Shown here piece after piece: positions 10,813 through 25,460 of a DNA stretch of 64,000 bases. Source of the DNA: Uranotaenia lowii (lineage: Eukaryota; Arthropoda; Insecta; Diptera; Culicidae); the NCBI RefSeq assembly GCF_029784155.1, contig NC_073693.1:353276091-353340090 (forward strand), read 5' to 3'. Numbering within the stretch: the stretch's first letter is position 1; the number at the start of each line of letters is the position of its first letter. Position numbers and translations under genes: made by a program. Below the pieces are notes generated by a model. That model was not told the origin of the DNA. It saw only the letters and a program-made list of their open reading frames with translations, and did no database searches.

Positions 10813-13594
10813 CGGATGAAAAATAATTAGGCTGAACATATGCAAAATTGTAAGAGTATCTTTTTGTCGATCAAGAATCTGTAAAATCATTGCCATTAAG
10901 ATTATTTTTCGAATCGTTATTCCATTAGATCGATGATAAAACCAATATTCATTTTTCCCCTCTCTCTCTTTACTTTCAGGTAAAAACTCACTCCAATCTT
11001 TCTGAAACACGATAAGCTGGTAAGACATTTTGCATTAGTTTCCATTACCGAGGATAGAAATCGAATTCTACTTGGTTGAAAACTAATCCTCCGGTATTTG
11101 CTCGATGTCATTCTAAAGAAGCAATAGAGAGAAGAAAAAACTGCCAAGCCAAATCCCTCGGAATTTATGTTAGTTCGATTTTCAATAAGATTGACGCAAC
11201 GTAACATACGGGCAAAAGAATGTTGGAGGAAAAAGAAACTAAAAAAAAGTTTATCCTACTACTATCGAACGAGCAACGTCATCGGAGTCAGTCGACGATG
11301 ACATGTGTCATCGGTTGCATTTGCGAAGCTTTGAAACGGTCCGTTCTTTTTTTTACTATCTTTTTTCCGTTCCGTCCGTTATGTGATATGTAACCCAGCA
11401 ATTGAATCACAAAATAACAGCGCTCACTCAATATTATTTTTACATTTGAAATTTCGAACACTAAAATTTTCAACACGTAGACATGGGTCATCAAAAATTT
11501 AATCAATTTCATGTGAGAACAGGAATTGAAAAAGCTAAATAAAAATCGAGACACCTGTCTGTCACCAAAGGGAGCACTTGTCTTGAAGCCCAATCTAGCT
11601 TTTCGATAGGATAGAAAATCGTACATTGACTTCTCACCACACCGTTCGTTTCGGAAAGGTCCGTTTCCAGCTCTGTATGTATGAAGGAAGGTGATTTATT
11701 TATTCATATCTCATCCCAACTCATGCATACACATCAGAATTGAATACGACCGAAAGAACAACGATGGCGAGGTTGACTTCCTAGCACTGGTTTTTGGTGC
11801 TAGGTGATACACGTTAAAGTGTTTTTAACCAAATTTGAGCAAATTTTAGTATTTTTTTGTAAAAATTTCAACACTTTTTAAGAAAAAAATTTCAAAAATC
11901 GAATACCAACTGTATTTACAACGCGTCGCAACTTCAATTGTAATTCGCAAGTGGAAGTCATACATCATGCATGCAAGTGTGCCTATCGTTCGGAAAAGCT
12001 TGTGTATTTTCTTCACTGAAACGACGACGGCGTCCGTCATGAAAAACAAAGCGAAAAAACAGAAAACCCTTTCTAGTATACATACATAGGTAGTGTAGTA
12101 GCTAGAAGTGGATGATTATGTGTCAAGAGAGTGGAGGTAGCAAAGCAGGATGAGGAGCCATTCTTTTGTAGAAAGTACACCACCGAAACCAGGGAACCAC
12201 TCCTTTTTTCCCGGGACCTCCTCTGAACAAACATAACCAAAACCACCCTCCTTCGTCGGGATGTCGAATCCTGTTTTATGGGGATTGAATTCTAGAAAGG
12301 AGCTTCCATACCTACAAACTTGGTCGAGGATATATTTCAACCCATCCTCCTTAGAACCTTAGAACTCACACGGAACGGAAACGTCTGAAACCGAGAGACA
12401 CTTACATACAGGAAACGGTGGTGCCAGATTCTATTCGGTGACTGAAATATGGTCCTTAAGGATGTTCCGGGCATTCCAGAACGCCTACGCCATCGAATGT
12501 GTACCCACATACGCTAGGTCTATGTATTTTTAATATGTATGGATTTTTCTGCTGTTCGTCTTGTCTTGCATCCTTCTCGGCAAAAGACGGCCGGATGTTT
12601 CCAGACCCTCAACTCAACGAATGGACCCGTTGATGTTATTGGTGATTCGGAAAGCTCACACCGGAAGGAATTTGTCCATTAAATCTAGTACTAAAAGCGT
12701 TTAACAATAAAAGACCACGGAAGAAAGGGCTGAATAGCGGGTGATTGAATATTAAACGGTGTAATGGTATTGGGGGAAAGTGGAAATAAAATAAAAATAT
12801 TTCCCTCGTTTGTCGATTCAGATGAACCTATTCGATTGAAGTTATGCCAAACATTTTGTCAAAAAAGATACAGTTTTAATACATCTGGTTATTCAAAAAG
12901 CGTAGCTAAATTATTTTTACAAAGAACTTTAAATTCATGTATATTTTCTGTCGTATGAGGCCACAGGTTGAAATTGCTAAATAAAAACCAACATCTGTCA
13001 AGTTGTATTCAAATTTCAACAATGAAGAATAGAATCAAAGATTTGCCTTGTCCTCCTCGGAAATGCGCATAGAGAGACTTTGAAATGCGCAATGAGAACT
13101 TAGTTAAAAACGAATGAATTGAAACGACTGAAAAATTATAAATCAGTTGTGATTCGATTGAAAAATTTTAAAATTCAAATTAAAATTATATCAAAATACC
13201 TGCCACAGAATTGTAAAAGTGGCTCAAAACGATAAAAAGACCAAATTCCGAAAAAGTTCTGAAAACTGAATTCCAGAACCTCGGTTTAAATCCCTTTCTG
13301 AAATATGGTGTTTAACCGTAAAAAATGGAAGAAACAAAAAGCTGATAAAATTCTGAGAAAACGCAAGCTCAAAAGTATCGTGTACAGATCCAAATGATGA
13401 AAACATAATAATATGATGATGATAATGATAAAAAAATGCGCAATCATCTCAAATTGCCTGAGATCTTTTAAAAATAGTCGTCTCAAAGTCTCAAACCTGT
13501 AATATAACAAAATTATCCTGAAAATTTGCTAGATCTCCGTAAAAAAGATTAGCAAGGCGTGTTAATGCTTTGATTAAAAAGAGTAAAAAATATA
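10813..13594. other. Non-coding stretch between satellite and Helitron
   Basis: No gene, RNA or transposon end is supported. Open frames up to 123 codons (10657-11028, minus) overlap the decaying satellite edge or AT-rich DNA and show no domain. A somewhat GC-richer patch at 11280-12690 could be regulatory or old coding sequence, but nothing in it is recognisable. Confidence 0.45.
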
Positions 13595-14409
13595 TCTATG
13601 TATATAAAAAGGAATTTCTGTCTGTCTGTATGTCTGTCTGTTCCTTATAGACTCGGAAACTACTGACCCAATTTGCGTGAAACTTGTTAGGCGAGCGTAT
13701 TGGAAGCCGGGAAAGGTTCCTATTAAGGTTTGGGACCCCTCTCTCTCACAAGAAGGGGGTGGGGGCCTCCCAAACAAAAGACAATTATTTGCATAACTCG
13801 AGAGCCGATCATGCAAATGGTTCCAAATTTGGCATGGTGAAGTATTTGGGTACGAGAAATACTTCTATGATTATTTTAAATCCCCTTTCTTTCCAGTAAG
13901 GAGATAGGAAGAAGGAGAGGTGCTCTGTTATACTTTTTTGAAATAACTCGAAAACTATTCAAGCAAATGGAACTGATTTTTGCGTGAGTTGATATAAGTG
14001 TACGAAAAATGTTTCAATCAATATTTCCTATTTCCTCCTTTCATTGGGAAGATAGGATGAGAGGCGAAGGGTTTCCGTACAATTTTGAGTATAACTGGAG
14101 ATCAAATCGAGCAAATGGAACCAAATTGAGCATGAGAGGGTAGAAGGGTACGATAAATGTTTTCCTGAATCGTTGGTATCCCTCCCTCTTCCAGTCACGA
14201 GAAAAGATGAGAGAGGGGGGCTCCTTTACAATTGTTTACACAACTCGAAAACTATACAAGAAAACGAAACTAAATTTGGCCTGGATGAGTATCTGAATAC
14301 GGGAAATATTTCAATGATTATTTGAGGCCCCTCTTTTCTTCCTTTGGGAAGATAGTAAAGGAGGAGTGGGGTTTCCATATATTTTTATCTATTTATATAA
14401 AAATGAATT

Positions 14410-14442
<33 letters not shown>

Positions 14443-17400
14443 TCCCTATAGACTCGGAAACTTCTGAACCGAATTGCGTGAAACTTGGCAGGTGGGGGTA
14501 TTAGAGGCAGGGGAAAGTTCCTATTATGGTTTGAGACCCCTCCCTCTCTCATGAAGGGTGGGAGGGGCCTTCCAAGCAAAAAACCATTTTTTGCAATCAA
14601 GAAAATGGTATCATGTTTGGCATGAGGTGATATATGGGAACGAGGAATATTTCTATGAATATTTTGTACCCCTCCCTCCTCTCAGTGGGATGATAAGAAG
14701 GGGAGAGGGGGGCTACCTTACAATTTTTCATATAACTCGAGAACTAATCAAAATTTTGGATCCAAATTCGACATGGGAAGGTATTTGGATACAAAAAATA
14801 TTTCTATGATTATTTGTGACCCCTCCCTGTTTCCAGTAGAAAGGAGGAGGGGCCTCTTTCATTTTTTTTACATATCTCAAAAACTAATAATGCAAATAGA
14901 ACCAAATTTGGCATGGGAGGGTATTTGGATACGAAAAATATTCCTTTGATTATTTGAGACCCCTCTCTCTTTCCAGTATATAAACTTTACTCAGCAGTAA
15001 AATATAAAGGGGGAAGGGGACCTCTTTTATAATTTTTTTTAAATAACTGGCAAATGGAACCAAATTTGGGATGGAAGAGTATTTGGGAACGAGACATGTT
15101 CTAATGATTGTTTGAGACCCCTCCCTTCTTCCAGCGGGAGAAAGTAAAGTAGGAGAGGAGTTTTATACAATTTTTACTGCATAACTCGAGAACAACAACA
15201 GCAAATGGAACCAAATTCGGAATGGAACGATATTTGAGTACGAGAAATGCCTCTATGAATTTTTGGTATCCCTCACTCCTTCAAAGAGGTGCATGAAAAG
15301 GGGGAGGAGGGGTATCCCTTACAATTATCAGTATAACTGGAGAGCTGATCGAGCAAATGGAACTATATTTGTCATGTTTCTATTATCAATTGAAGGCCCA
15401 CCTTTTTTCTGCGGAAAAGATATAAAGGGGGAAAGGGGGGCTTTTATACAATTTTTTTTACATAACTCGAGAATTAATCGAGCAAAGGAACCCAAATTTG
15501 ACATCAAAAAGTATTTGAGTACGAAAAATACTTTCATGAATATTAAGTTCTCACCCTTCCATTCAATGGGGAGAGCGAAAGGGGGATGGTACTTCCTTTC
15601 AAGTTTATGCATAACTCAAGAATTTGCTACACAAATAAAACCAAATTTGGCATGGAATGGTATTCCAATACGAGACACTTTTCTGTGTGAAACAATTCAC
15701 TTCTAGCAGTAGGATGATAGAATTGGGAATATGGAAAGGGAAAAGGAAAGCTTACTTTAAACTTTTTTTTGACAAAATCTGAGAAATTGACAAAACTTAA
15801 CATGGAAAATCATTTTGGTATGATTCTATGACTATCTGACACACCATTCTCCTTTCAGTGAGTAGGTACATATGAAGAGGGAGGTGAGCACAATACAATT
15901 TTGTTAGCATAAGTTCTCAATTTATGCTAACGAAGCCAACAAATGGAAACAAATATGGCATGGACAGGTACTTTGTTATGAGATATGTTTCTACTATTGT
16001 TATAGACCCTTACGCTTCACAGTGTAGAGAGGGGAAAAAAAGAGAGGGCTCCACATAAATTTTGTTGTAAAGCTTAAAAACTTATCAACCAATGGAACTC
16101 TATTTGTTAAAAGAGGATTTTTGGGAAAGAAAAAATGGGTTTGATTATTAAAGATCACGACTTCCATTCAGCAGTATGTGAAGGGAAGGACAGGGGGGGC
16201 TCTCTTATCAGTTTATTTTGCATAAATCCAGAACATATCAAGCAAAACCAACCATATTTTATAAGTTAGATTGTTTGCGTATGATTAATTTGAGACCCTT
16301 CTTTTTTAGGGCGAAGCTTAAAAAAACAGATTAAAATTATCAGATCTTTAACACAAATTTATAGATCAAGATTCAGAATATCAGTTTAAGTTATCTTTAT
16401 TTTGCAATTCGAAACTCCAGCTGCAGCTCTCATTTTATAGCGGTTGCTTATGAATTATGTTATAATTTTATTTAAAATAATGCCAACAAAACAATGAAAT
16501 TTGAAACGTATGGTACTGGTGGTCCACGTTTCTTCTGTTCCTGTGTTCCAGATGTCTCTGCGTTCTCTGCTCCATGGTAGGCCCAACCATTTTATGTTTT
16601 TGATCATTTTAATGTTTTTATATTAAAACGATCAAAAACATGAACAAAGAAAAGAAGAATAATAACACTCTTTTATTATTCTTTGGGATTCAGACATAAG
16701 TTCTGGCTGTGAAAGTACGATTAGTGATTAGTGATAATGCCAACAAAACAATGAAAATTTTAATAATTTCTGAAAACATCATTTGATTTTGAAAGGTGTA
16801 GCAAAGCACACCGGGTCAGCTAGTTGCATATAGAGAAGCAAATGGAACCAAATTTGGCATGGCAGGGTATTTGAGAACAAAAAAAATATTATTTGGTACC
16901 ACGTTTTCCTTCCAATGATGAAATAGGAAGGAGGAAGGGCCCTAATGCAATTTTGTTGACATGGCTTAAGAATAAATCAAGCGAATGGAATCAAATTTGA
17001 CATGGGAAAGTACGAGATATGTTTATTTTATTGTTTTAAACCTTTCCGCCTTGCACAGAATAGTGGGGATTGAAGGAGGAGATTCCATATAATTTTGTTG
17101 TATCGCTTTACAACTTATCAACCAATGGAACCAAATTTGATATGAGATGGTTTTTGGGTACAAAAAATGGGTATAATTATTAAAAACGCCTACCATCTTC
17201 AAGTAGTGGGGATGCAAACGAGGAAGGGGGGAGGGGGGGAGCGCATAAATTCAGCACTTATCAATCAAAAGGGAATATCTTTTATAAGAGAGGTTGTTTG
17301 CATACGAATAATTTGAAACCTTCCTTTTATTCAGAACAGACACAAGTTTTTTTCATATTTTATTTTGATTAACTCGCAAACTCATCAAACCAATAATGAC

Positions 17401-17606
17401 GCCAAATGAGGTATATGACAAACTTTAGATAACAACTATATTTTGATGGCAGGGATATTCGCATTGAAATTCGAAAAAAAACAAAAATGGAATTTGAAAC
17501 TTCAGTTCTCATTTTAAATCACTAAAATTGATTCAAAATAATGCCTACAAAAAAAAAATCAAAACTTAAATAACTTTCACAAAAATCAGCACACCGGGTC
17601 AGCTAG
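13595..17606 (+). mobile_element. Non-autonomous Helitron-like element (outer copy)
   Basis: The element starts at TC (13595, TCTATGTATATAAAAAGG) after an A and ends at CTAG (17603-17606, in CCGGGTCAGCTAG) before a T. This agrees with Helitron ends (5' TC, 3' CTRR, insertion between A and T). Just inside the 5' end are a CTGT microsatellite (13618-13641) and TATAGACTCGGAAAC. The body is a diverged tandem array of roughly 150-165-bp units that share AACTCGA, CAAATGGAACCAAATTTGG, TATTTGGGTACGA and GACCCCTC. No Rep/helicase frame is present, so it cannot move by itself. The copy is split by a second one at 14388-16823. Confidence 0.65.
14388..16823 (+). mobile_element. Helitron-like element nested in the outer copy
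   Basis: A second 5' end (TCTATTTATATAAAAATG, then CTGT repeats at 14411-14442 and CTATAGACTCGGAAAC) begins at 14388 after A14387. The matching 3' end GGGTCAGCTAG stops at 16823 before T16824. Removing this interval joins CCATATATTTTTA to TGCATATAGAGAAGC and restores a normal internal unit of the outer element. That is strong internal evidence for an insertion between A and T. The body carries the same family of 150-165-bp units and no transposase frame. Confidence 0.65.
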
Positions 17607-19665
17607 TAAAATATATGATATGAAATATCCGAAAATTATCTCTTTAAAGAGTTGAATTTTCGATTAAGTGCTTTGAACAAATTAAAAAAAACGGAAAACC
17701 TGTTGAAAGTCCCGAAAAATGCTTTGAACGGCTAAAAATATGGAAAAATATAAAAACCCTATCAATTTTAAAACGTTGAAAGGTTTGAACGATTTAAATA
17801 TCCAGAAGTTCACGTTCCAAAAATATTTTTAAATCTTAAAGAATACTTTTAAATTTACTCAAATAGTTGATTTCCCAAAAAAAAAAAAGATATTAATCAT
17901 TATTAAAAAGTATTGAAACCCCTGAAATACTGAAAAGTGCTTCAAATTGATAATTGAATCTGCAAAAGTCTTTTAAAATCCTTTAAAACAGTGGACTCTG
18001 TCTATACTCAATTATGTTATCACAAAAACGATAGAATTCTGGAAATGCTGTTTTTCGATCTGGGTGATACCAAGAAGGCCAATCACGCAAATTGATGTTT
18101 GTAGTTTCGTGCTTCGACCTTTTCTGTCTTTGTTTATCTAAATTCATTCATTCCGGTTGAACAAAATGTTACTACAAAAATAATTAAGTGATACCTTTTT
18201 TTGTAAAAATTTAAGGAATACAGGCAAAACTCATTGAAATATATTTTGAAAGTTTGTAAATTCTTAGGAGGCCAAACGTTCAAATATGAAGAAGGACAAA
18301 CATGGGCGAAATATTTGAAAAATCTACAAGGAAACGACCTAAGTAGAGAAGACAAATTCATATAAGCAATTCTACGAAAGTCTAGGGAAGACATGACGAT
18401 AAGGGAACGTTAGATTATTATTTTTGAAAGTGTTTGCCAGTTTAATTTTTTTTATTATAATTTGTTATGTTTTTGTTATTTTTGAAATTCAAAACTATGA
18501 ATTGATTTTTTTTTTGCAATTTGCATAACACGTTTTGAAGTCAACCAATACTGTTTCATTGTGTAGCATAAGATAATTTGTTTATATTCAATGGAGTTGT
18601 TTTGAAAGCGATCAAAACAGTCGCAAATGAGTGATTTCACGGCACAAAAAAAAACTTTTAATTTTACGAAGAAAATTTTACACTTTCTAACAAAAAGGAT
18701 AAAGATCTTTTTTGAAAATAACGAGACGATTCTGAAAAAAAAAACACATAATTATATAGAATTCGGTTGAAAACCAGCTTAGTTACAACAACGCTTATGA
18801 GTAAATTCACGTCACAACATTTTATTTTTTGTAAAAATTTCTAAGGGGAATATGCTCTGAATGCTTTCTTCAACCTCCAGATGGTCGGATATGTAGAAAT
18901 CGAACATAATTTGGTATATTTTTTTAAAATAATTCATAATAGAAAAATTATCAAAATTATTGGACAAAAATATTTTGGTGATTATTATTTAAAGAAGAAA
19001 AAGTACCAATTTTAACGCACGATTCCTCAATATGTTGTTAAATAAGTGAAGTCAAAACAAGGAAAAAGTTAGAAACGGAATCTCAAGATTAAACAAGTCG
19101 GAATAACATGATATTAATTTTAAAAAATGCACAAAATTTAAAGCCTGTAAAAAATGGTTCAGAATAGCTTGAAATTTCGAGACGTGAATTCAGTTCACAA
19201 TCCTGTAAATAACAACAACTTAAACAACAAACGGATTAACAAAAAAGCAATGAAAAACAAAAGAAAAACAAAAATGCAACAACAAAACATAAATAATTAA
19301 TAAATTTAATCAATTAAAAATAACAAAAACAAATAAAAAACCGGAAGAAATAAAAAAAAGTGAATAAAATGAGAAAAAAAAATGGAAAAACAAATAACTT
19401 TCACTATGAAGATGTTGATTAGCTGCAGTTTATTTTGTAAGAAAATTTCTCTTACCGGATCAAAAACAATAAATTATAAATTAGACACGAATGTCACAAG
19501 GCGATAAAGTGTCATAAATAAACCTTAAAAAAAAAATTATAAAATGTGAAACAGATTTGAAGAAAAAACTTTTTTTTTTTTTGTAATATAATAAAAAATC
19601 CAATCAGTATGAAGTGTTTAGCTTTATACTTTATATATAGCTTTAGCTCAATTTCGAGCCGCCAA
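17607..19665. other. AT-rich non-coding stretch
   Basis: Many poly(A)/poly(T) runs and AAC-rich low complexity near 19200-19390. No gene or transposon ends were identified. Confidence 0.5.
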
Positions 19666-19820
19666 CCGTGGCCTAGAGGATAGCGTTTAAGTCTTCTAAG
19701 CCAGAGGTCATGAGATCGATTCTCGGTCACGGCACACATAGTACACTTTCTGTGGGCTGGTGGTGTTAGCATTAGTAAGATGCTAGCCATTATATCCATA
19801 CACAATTATATCCTGTATGT
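19666..19820 (+). mobile_element. tRNA-derived SINE
   Basis: The head (19666-19732) resembles a tRNA. CCGTGGC (19666-19672) pairs as an acceptor stem with GTCACGG (19726-19732). An A-box-like TGGCCTAGAGG starts at 19669, and a B-box-like GATCGATTCTC lies at 19714-19724. There is no regular T-stem/loop, and a non-tRNA tail follows (GTGGGCTGGTGGTGTTAGC, then TGTGTGTG near 19817). This is the arrangement of a tRNA-derived SINE and not of a working tRNA gene. The exact 3' end is uncertain. Confidence 0.7.
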
Positions 19821-22800
19821 GTGTGTTCGTTTTTAAAAAAACGAAAAATATAAAAGTGCACAACCCTAGCCCTCCAAATCCGTTTGCAAAATATCCGTTT
19901 CGGGCGATCTCCTGGCCGCAAATGTTAACCGGTTTTTATGATTCATTGTGTAGGAAATTTATTCTTATTTCTTAATATTTTAAAATAAAAAATATTTTAC
20001 CAAGATATCTGTAGTTTTCTCCGAATGAAAAAAGTGACGAAAAAAATTATTTTTCAATTATTCATAATTTTTGACAGCTTTGCTGTATTTATGTGTTTTT
20101 TTTATCTTCGGAATGTCAAGAATAAATCTTTCCGACGATATATAAATATGTTGGGGCCCGATGAAAACTTACACCGCTATCCAGGATTTTCCGTTAGAAA
20201 AAATTCTTACTTGGAAAAAATGACATCCAATTTTAGCTTTGCTTCACTGTATCTCATTTCTCAATAAACGGGTTTTTTAGACTCAAATTTTTGTTTATTT
20301 TTCACTTATCAAATTATCCTCATCAAACCATGCCACAAAAAACAGACATACAAGCTCAAACAAAAAATCTTCAGAAAAGTGTGTAAAAATTCAAAAGCTA
20401 TCAGCAGAAAAATACGTTAAAAATTGATTGGAAACAGTGCCATCTGTTGCGCCGTTCAAAAGTTACAAATCAACTTTTAACCGCTCAGTTTTCGAGACGT
20501 CGTAATCGTATATCAACTCATGAATAAATTGACCAAAATCTCAGTAAAACGAACGGCTTCAATTTATTGCGCGATTTTCTTGAAACATGCCAAGTAGCTC
20601 CTACGACCTGTTTGAAACTGAATTAAATTTTGTTATTTTTTCTGAGTTTTGTTTTGACAGTTCTCTTTGGTGTGTTTGGAGATATCTGGTGTCCCAGCTA
20701 AAAAACAAAAATTGATTTAAAAAGGAGCTTGGAATTTTTACACAAGTTCCGTGGGCTAGCTTGTACGTCTATTCTCTGTGACCATGCTTAGGTTCTAAAA
20801 AATTTCAGTTCTTTACTGTAACATTTGAAAGAAGATTAAGATCGAAATGTGCGTTTCAGGTCATATTGACCCGAACAGCTTTGAAAGGTTGAAGTAAAAT
20901 TGAGTAAGCTGTAAATTTGCAGAAATTATAAACGGTTTTAATAAACCAAAATACATTGGTAGACTTTTAAAAAGTGGTTTTCTTACAATGTTTTCTTTGC
21001 CAACAAATCTCACTATGTTAGGAGGGAGATGATGTGTTTTAAAGATAGAATATTAAAATGGCCTTGATGTTAGATTTCGTTCTTAATCTCTTTATGTTTG
21101 TGAAGAACAAATGAAACCTTCTTTCCTGTGAAACCTTTAAAATTCTTCAAACAAATCTCTGATGCCTTTTTCCAATTCATTACAATCGTTTCAACCAAAT
21201 CCGCAAAGGATCAGACTGGTTCCAATTTGAATCCGATTTATTGTCTTACCAAGCCTTTCGATCCGAATGAACACCCCCAATTTCTGTTGTTCCCTCTGCA
21301 TACCACACATACACCTACACATAGATATCATACGATATGTGAGACGACTTCAATCGTAAGATGTTTGCAACAAACTGAACCGACCGAATCCGCATAATAG
21401 GATTGGCTTTTCATTTGGGGTTTCGGGGAATCATCCTAATTGAAAGATATAAGTACCAATTGTTGACATGTTCAGATGTTTCATTGGAACCATTCTTTGA
21501 TTCAAGAATGACCTTAAACCGATTATCAAAAGAGATGTTTGTGAAATTGAATTTGGAATGTTAATACCTTAAAAAGAGAGCATGTCTTTTGATGTTCTCG
21601 AGTTTAGTTCGGATTATTCATTCGATTCTTTGCTGTTACATTTTGAAAGTTTTGATTATTATCTACGTGAAAACTATAAAAAAATTACGAAAGTGTGTGA
21701 CAATCATTTCTATTAGTTTAAATTGTTAACTTTCTTAAATGTTTTTTGCTCGGTAAATTCGTAGCTACTACATCCAAAAATAAACTTCGAGTGGTTAATC
21801 TTCAATATTTGTGGACCATTAGGTGTTTGAAAGAGATGATTTGTTCCCGGTATTTGTTTCCGTTTTGCAACCATGCTTCAGAACCTAATGTACCGGAAAC
21901 AGCTGCTGTGTACAATTGCTCACGTATTTACGTACGGCAAATGGAAATTCACTCGCGCCCGTTTTTTTTTCTTGTGCGTGTCGCTTTCGCTGACACCTAC
22001 ACACATCTAAATTGTTTGTTATTTGATTTTCCAACCGAGCGAACTTTGAAGATGTAGTAAATTTGCATTTTCTATGTCTACCAATGGTGGGAGATTCGGT
22101 GGAAGATGCCTTCTCGATCCTTTTCTCGTTAGTGAGGAGTGGAAGGCATCGACAAGGTTGAAAATTTTGTTCGGGAAATTTTTGAAATTCAACAATTTAT
22201 GCGATGATGTTTTGTTTGTATTTATGATGTCGTATATCTCATGGTTTATGAAGAAATAAATATGATTGTTGCTAACAGTAAGCAGCAGGTGGCTCCAGAG
22301 AGTTGTAACACCTCCTTTTTCAGCTCAAGATGAAGAAAATAACACGTTCATCTCACATCATCTTTCAATGCCGTTTTTGAGTTGCAGAAATTAAAATTCA
22401 GAAAAAAAAATTCAACCCGAAACTCGATATTTAGAAATTGAATATCAAAACTCACGAATCAGGCTTTCGATTTGAGTTTTGAATTTCGGCATTGAAACGT
22501 TAAATTCTATGTTCCGGAACTAAGATAACGCAAACGACAAATCCTTTTGATTGCTATGGAAAGAAGTTTGTTTTAGGCACAATATATTTCTGAAACTAGA
22601 GAACAATCTTGACGACACTGTTCCATTTTGCTTTTGGAATTATTACTTCAGAACATGTGCTTGGGCCTCAATACAGATGAAACGTGCTAACAAGACGTCT
22701 TGGCACCACACCAGCAAGGCAAAATTGAATGGTCTATCCTTACGCTAGCCGGTAGTAAAAATTCACTAGACAGAAACATTAGGAACAAAAACCTGAAGAT

Positions 22801-25460
22801 CTGGGATACTGAAAACTAGGTCATCGAGCTTAAATTTTTCCTCAAGGCAGCTGCTCAAACTACACTCTTGAGCATCCTGATAGATTCAAATATGCACTCT
22901 TATACTCTTTCTGACATTTTACTTTGCAAGCAGAAGAAGCATCTTCAGATCTCCTTGAAGCAAAAAAAACACCTTCCAATCCAATCTTGGGAGCAGCCAC
23001 GTTCGTTCGTTCATTCATGTTGAAAATTTTACATATGGAAACGTGTAGCCAGGTGTAGGGAAGAAGGCAGCTCAGCCAAGTGCATTTCCGAATGCGATAT
23101 CAACCGAATCACGTGACTGCACTTTCAATCCAAATGAGCATATTCCATCAATCAATATTGGAAGCGAACTTTTCAAGACGGCATAACAACTTTTGTTTTG
23201 AATAAACTTCCGAATAATTTGATCGTTTTACTGTTCCTTTTGATATTTCCGATTGAATTTAACCAAAAACCGCTTAAGTTCTTTTGAAATCTGAGGGTTC
23301 GATGTATGGGCCATATTTGATCCGACCGACTGGGCTGGAATTGAATCTACACACCATCGTAGTCAGAATTAATATTCTGCTCAGTCACGCGAAGTCTTTT
23401 GAATAGCTGCGCTGCTCCCATACTTGGAACAACCACCATCAATGGCGGCGACCGTGCTGACAAGATATGATAAAGCTCGGTTTGGGTGGAAGAAAGAGAG
23501 AGAGAGCTTGTGCGACAAATGTAAATACCTTCAAATATGTAAACATATCTACTAACCGGTAGTCGATAAGGTTTTTTTTCTCCTTTAATGAGATTTCGTT
23601 AGGGGTGTTTAACATGAGGAAGCTTTTATTTATGGGAATAACGTAATCAATTCGCACTCTGCTTTTAGTATCATTAGCTTACATAAGGTTGGTGAGATTA
23701 TGTGAGTATTATAGATTGAAAGATATCCTTCAAAAGCCAGTTTAGGTTATGTTTTTGCTATCTGAAATGGTAAGAAGGACATTTATTTTTACATTATTTT
23801 TTGAGAGTGAAATCCAATAAAATACCAACAACAAATTTTGTATTTCTTTTATTTTTGGTCGGAAGTTTCCTTATCAAATTTGACAAATTCAGAAGAAACC
23901 TTGAGGTTTGTTGAGTTTATCGCACAAATTTCACATGGATATTTTTGTCGTCGGAAAATTTTAAACTTGATTGCAGGTACTACACACAAAATTTCAGATG
24001 TGAAATAATCAAGTTTTTTTTATGCAAAATTATAAAACTGGACGAATTCAAATTGACCGACATTCTTCACTTATAGATGAAGAAAACCGATGCTTGAAGT
24101 GAAGCTACTATTTAAAAAGAGTACCGGAGGTAGTTTTTGACTATATTTTTCGAGTCTTTAAGTGAAAGACGTTGGCTTTATATTTGCAAAAACTGATGTG
24201 AGGAATGTGCTAAATTAAGCTAGGTACTGGTAAAAGTGCCGGAGCTAATTGACACAAATTTTTGGGCAGGATTGAGAATCATCCCCGGTCGCGTTATTTT
24301 CTTATGCCAATGATGCTATGTAATTGATTACACGCGATTGGCATAGAGGCTTAATTTTGGGTGTAGATGATCTAACAGTGAGCTGAAATTTGAATAAAAG
24401 TGAAGATGATTGATTCCATGAAGTTAAGGAATGTGACAGGTTTTATCAACACGGAGTAAAAAGTATAGTTTTCCCAACAATATTCCACGTATATTCAACT
24501 ATATTTCTGATTGATTCTCGACCAACTGTATATCTGAAGATTTCAACTATGTATGTATATTAGACTAGTTCACTTTTCGGTTTTTTTCGCAGATCAAAGC
24601 CGGATTCATATGGGTTGTTCCTCATGCATTTTCAAGTATTTCTGCCAAATTTGAGATCTTTTGAACTAAACTCTGTTCTGCGCAATGAGTTTTCGTGAAA
24701 AAAGTCCATTTTTCTAGAAAATATTCTTATGGGAGTTCTAGCAAGCCACTGTTAATATTAAACGATAATTTTATGATGCATGGTGGTTGATATTATAACC
24801 ATTTTTATGAATCTGTTCTAGATAATCGTTCAAAACAAACCGAAAAAATTTAAAAAATCATAAACTACCAACTTGTACATAAATATTACTTACAAGTTGA
24901 GAGTTAAAAATCTGTAGTAAATCAGAAAAATATCTGTTTCACAAAATCTTTTTTTATTAAGATAGCCCTTTTTATTATAATTCATTTGATGCTGAAAATG
25001 TAATTATCGCAAGAATTGGAGCAAAGTTATTCAAATATTTATGCATCAGTTTTTAAATCGTAGTTGTGTTCCTATTCAAGTTTTAGCTGCATGCAACATG
25101 AAAAACGTGGGATCAAGAGGACTCGCTTACAACTTGATCAAAGCGCGCGCTTTTTTTAACTCCTGGCCCCGTCATGGGGTACTTGATTGAAAAAAATATC
25201 CTTTCTTGTGCACAAGTTGGTGTGGAGCAAACTTGAATGAAAAATATTTTATCAAATCAAATTTGTTGCAAACATCTTCAAATAACTTAACCGCTATACA
25301 ACCAATTTGTATATTTATTACATCAATAGAAAGGTAATAAAAAGAGCTAGCTTTGCATTGCCTTCTCATATCCTGCACGGGTTGTCAGTTATGATGAGAA
25401 ATGATGCGTTTGCCATATTTGGATATCCTGCCAATTTCGGTGTTTGGCACCGCCTTATTT
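19821..25460. other. Long non-coding stretch, no supported gene
   Basis: No open frame exceeds about 103 codons and none shows a domain. I saw a GA microsatellite near 23490-23505. No transposon ends, RNA genes or clear exons could be supported. Old dispersed repeats without recognisable ends are likely. Confidence 0.45.

Noticed and set aside
19666..19732. Functional tRNA gene
   Set aside because: The acceptor stem pairs but the T arm and anticodon arm do not form normal lengths, and a SINE-type tail follows.
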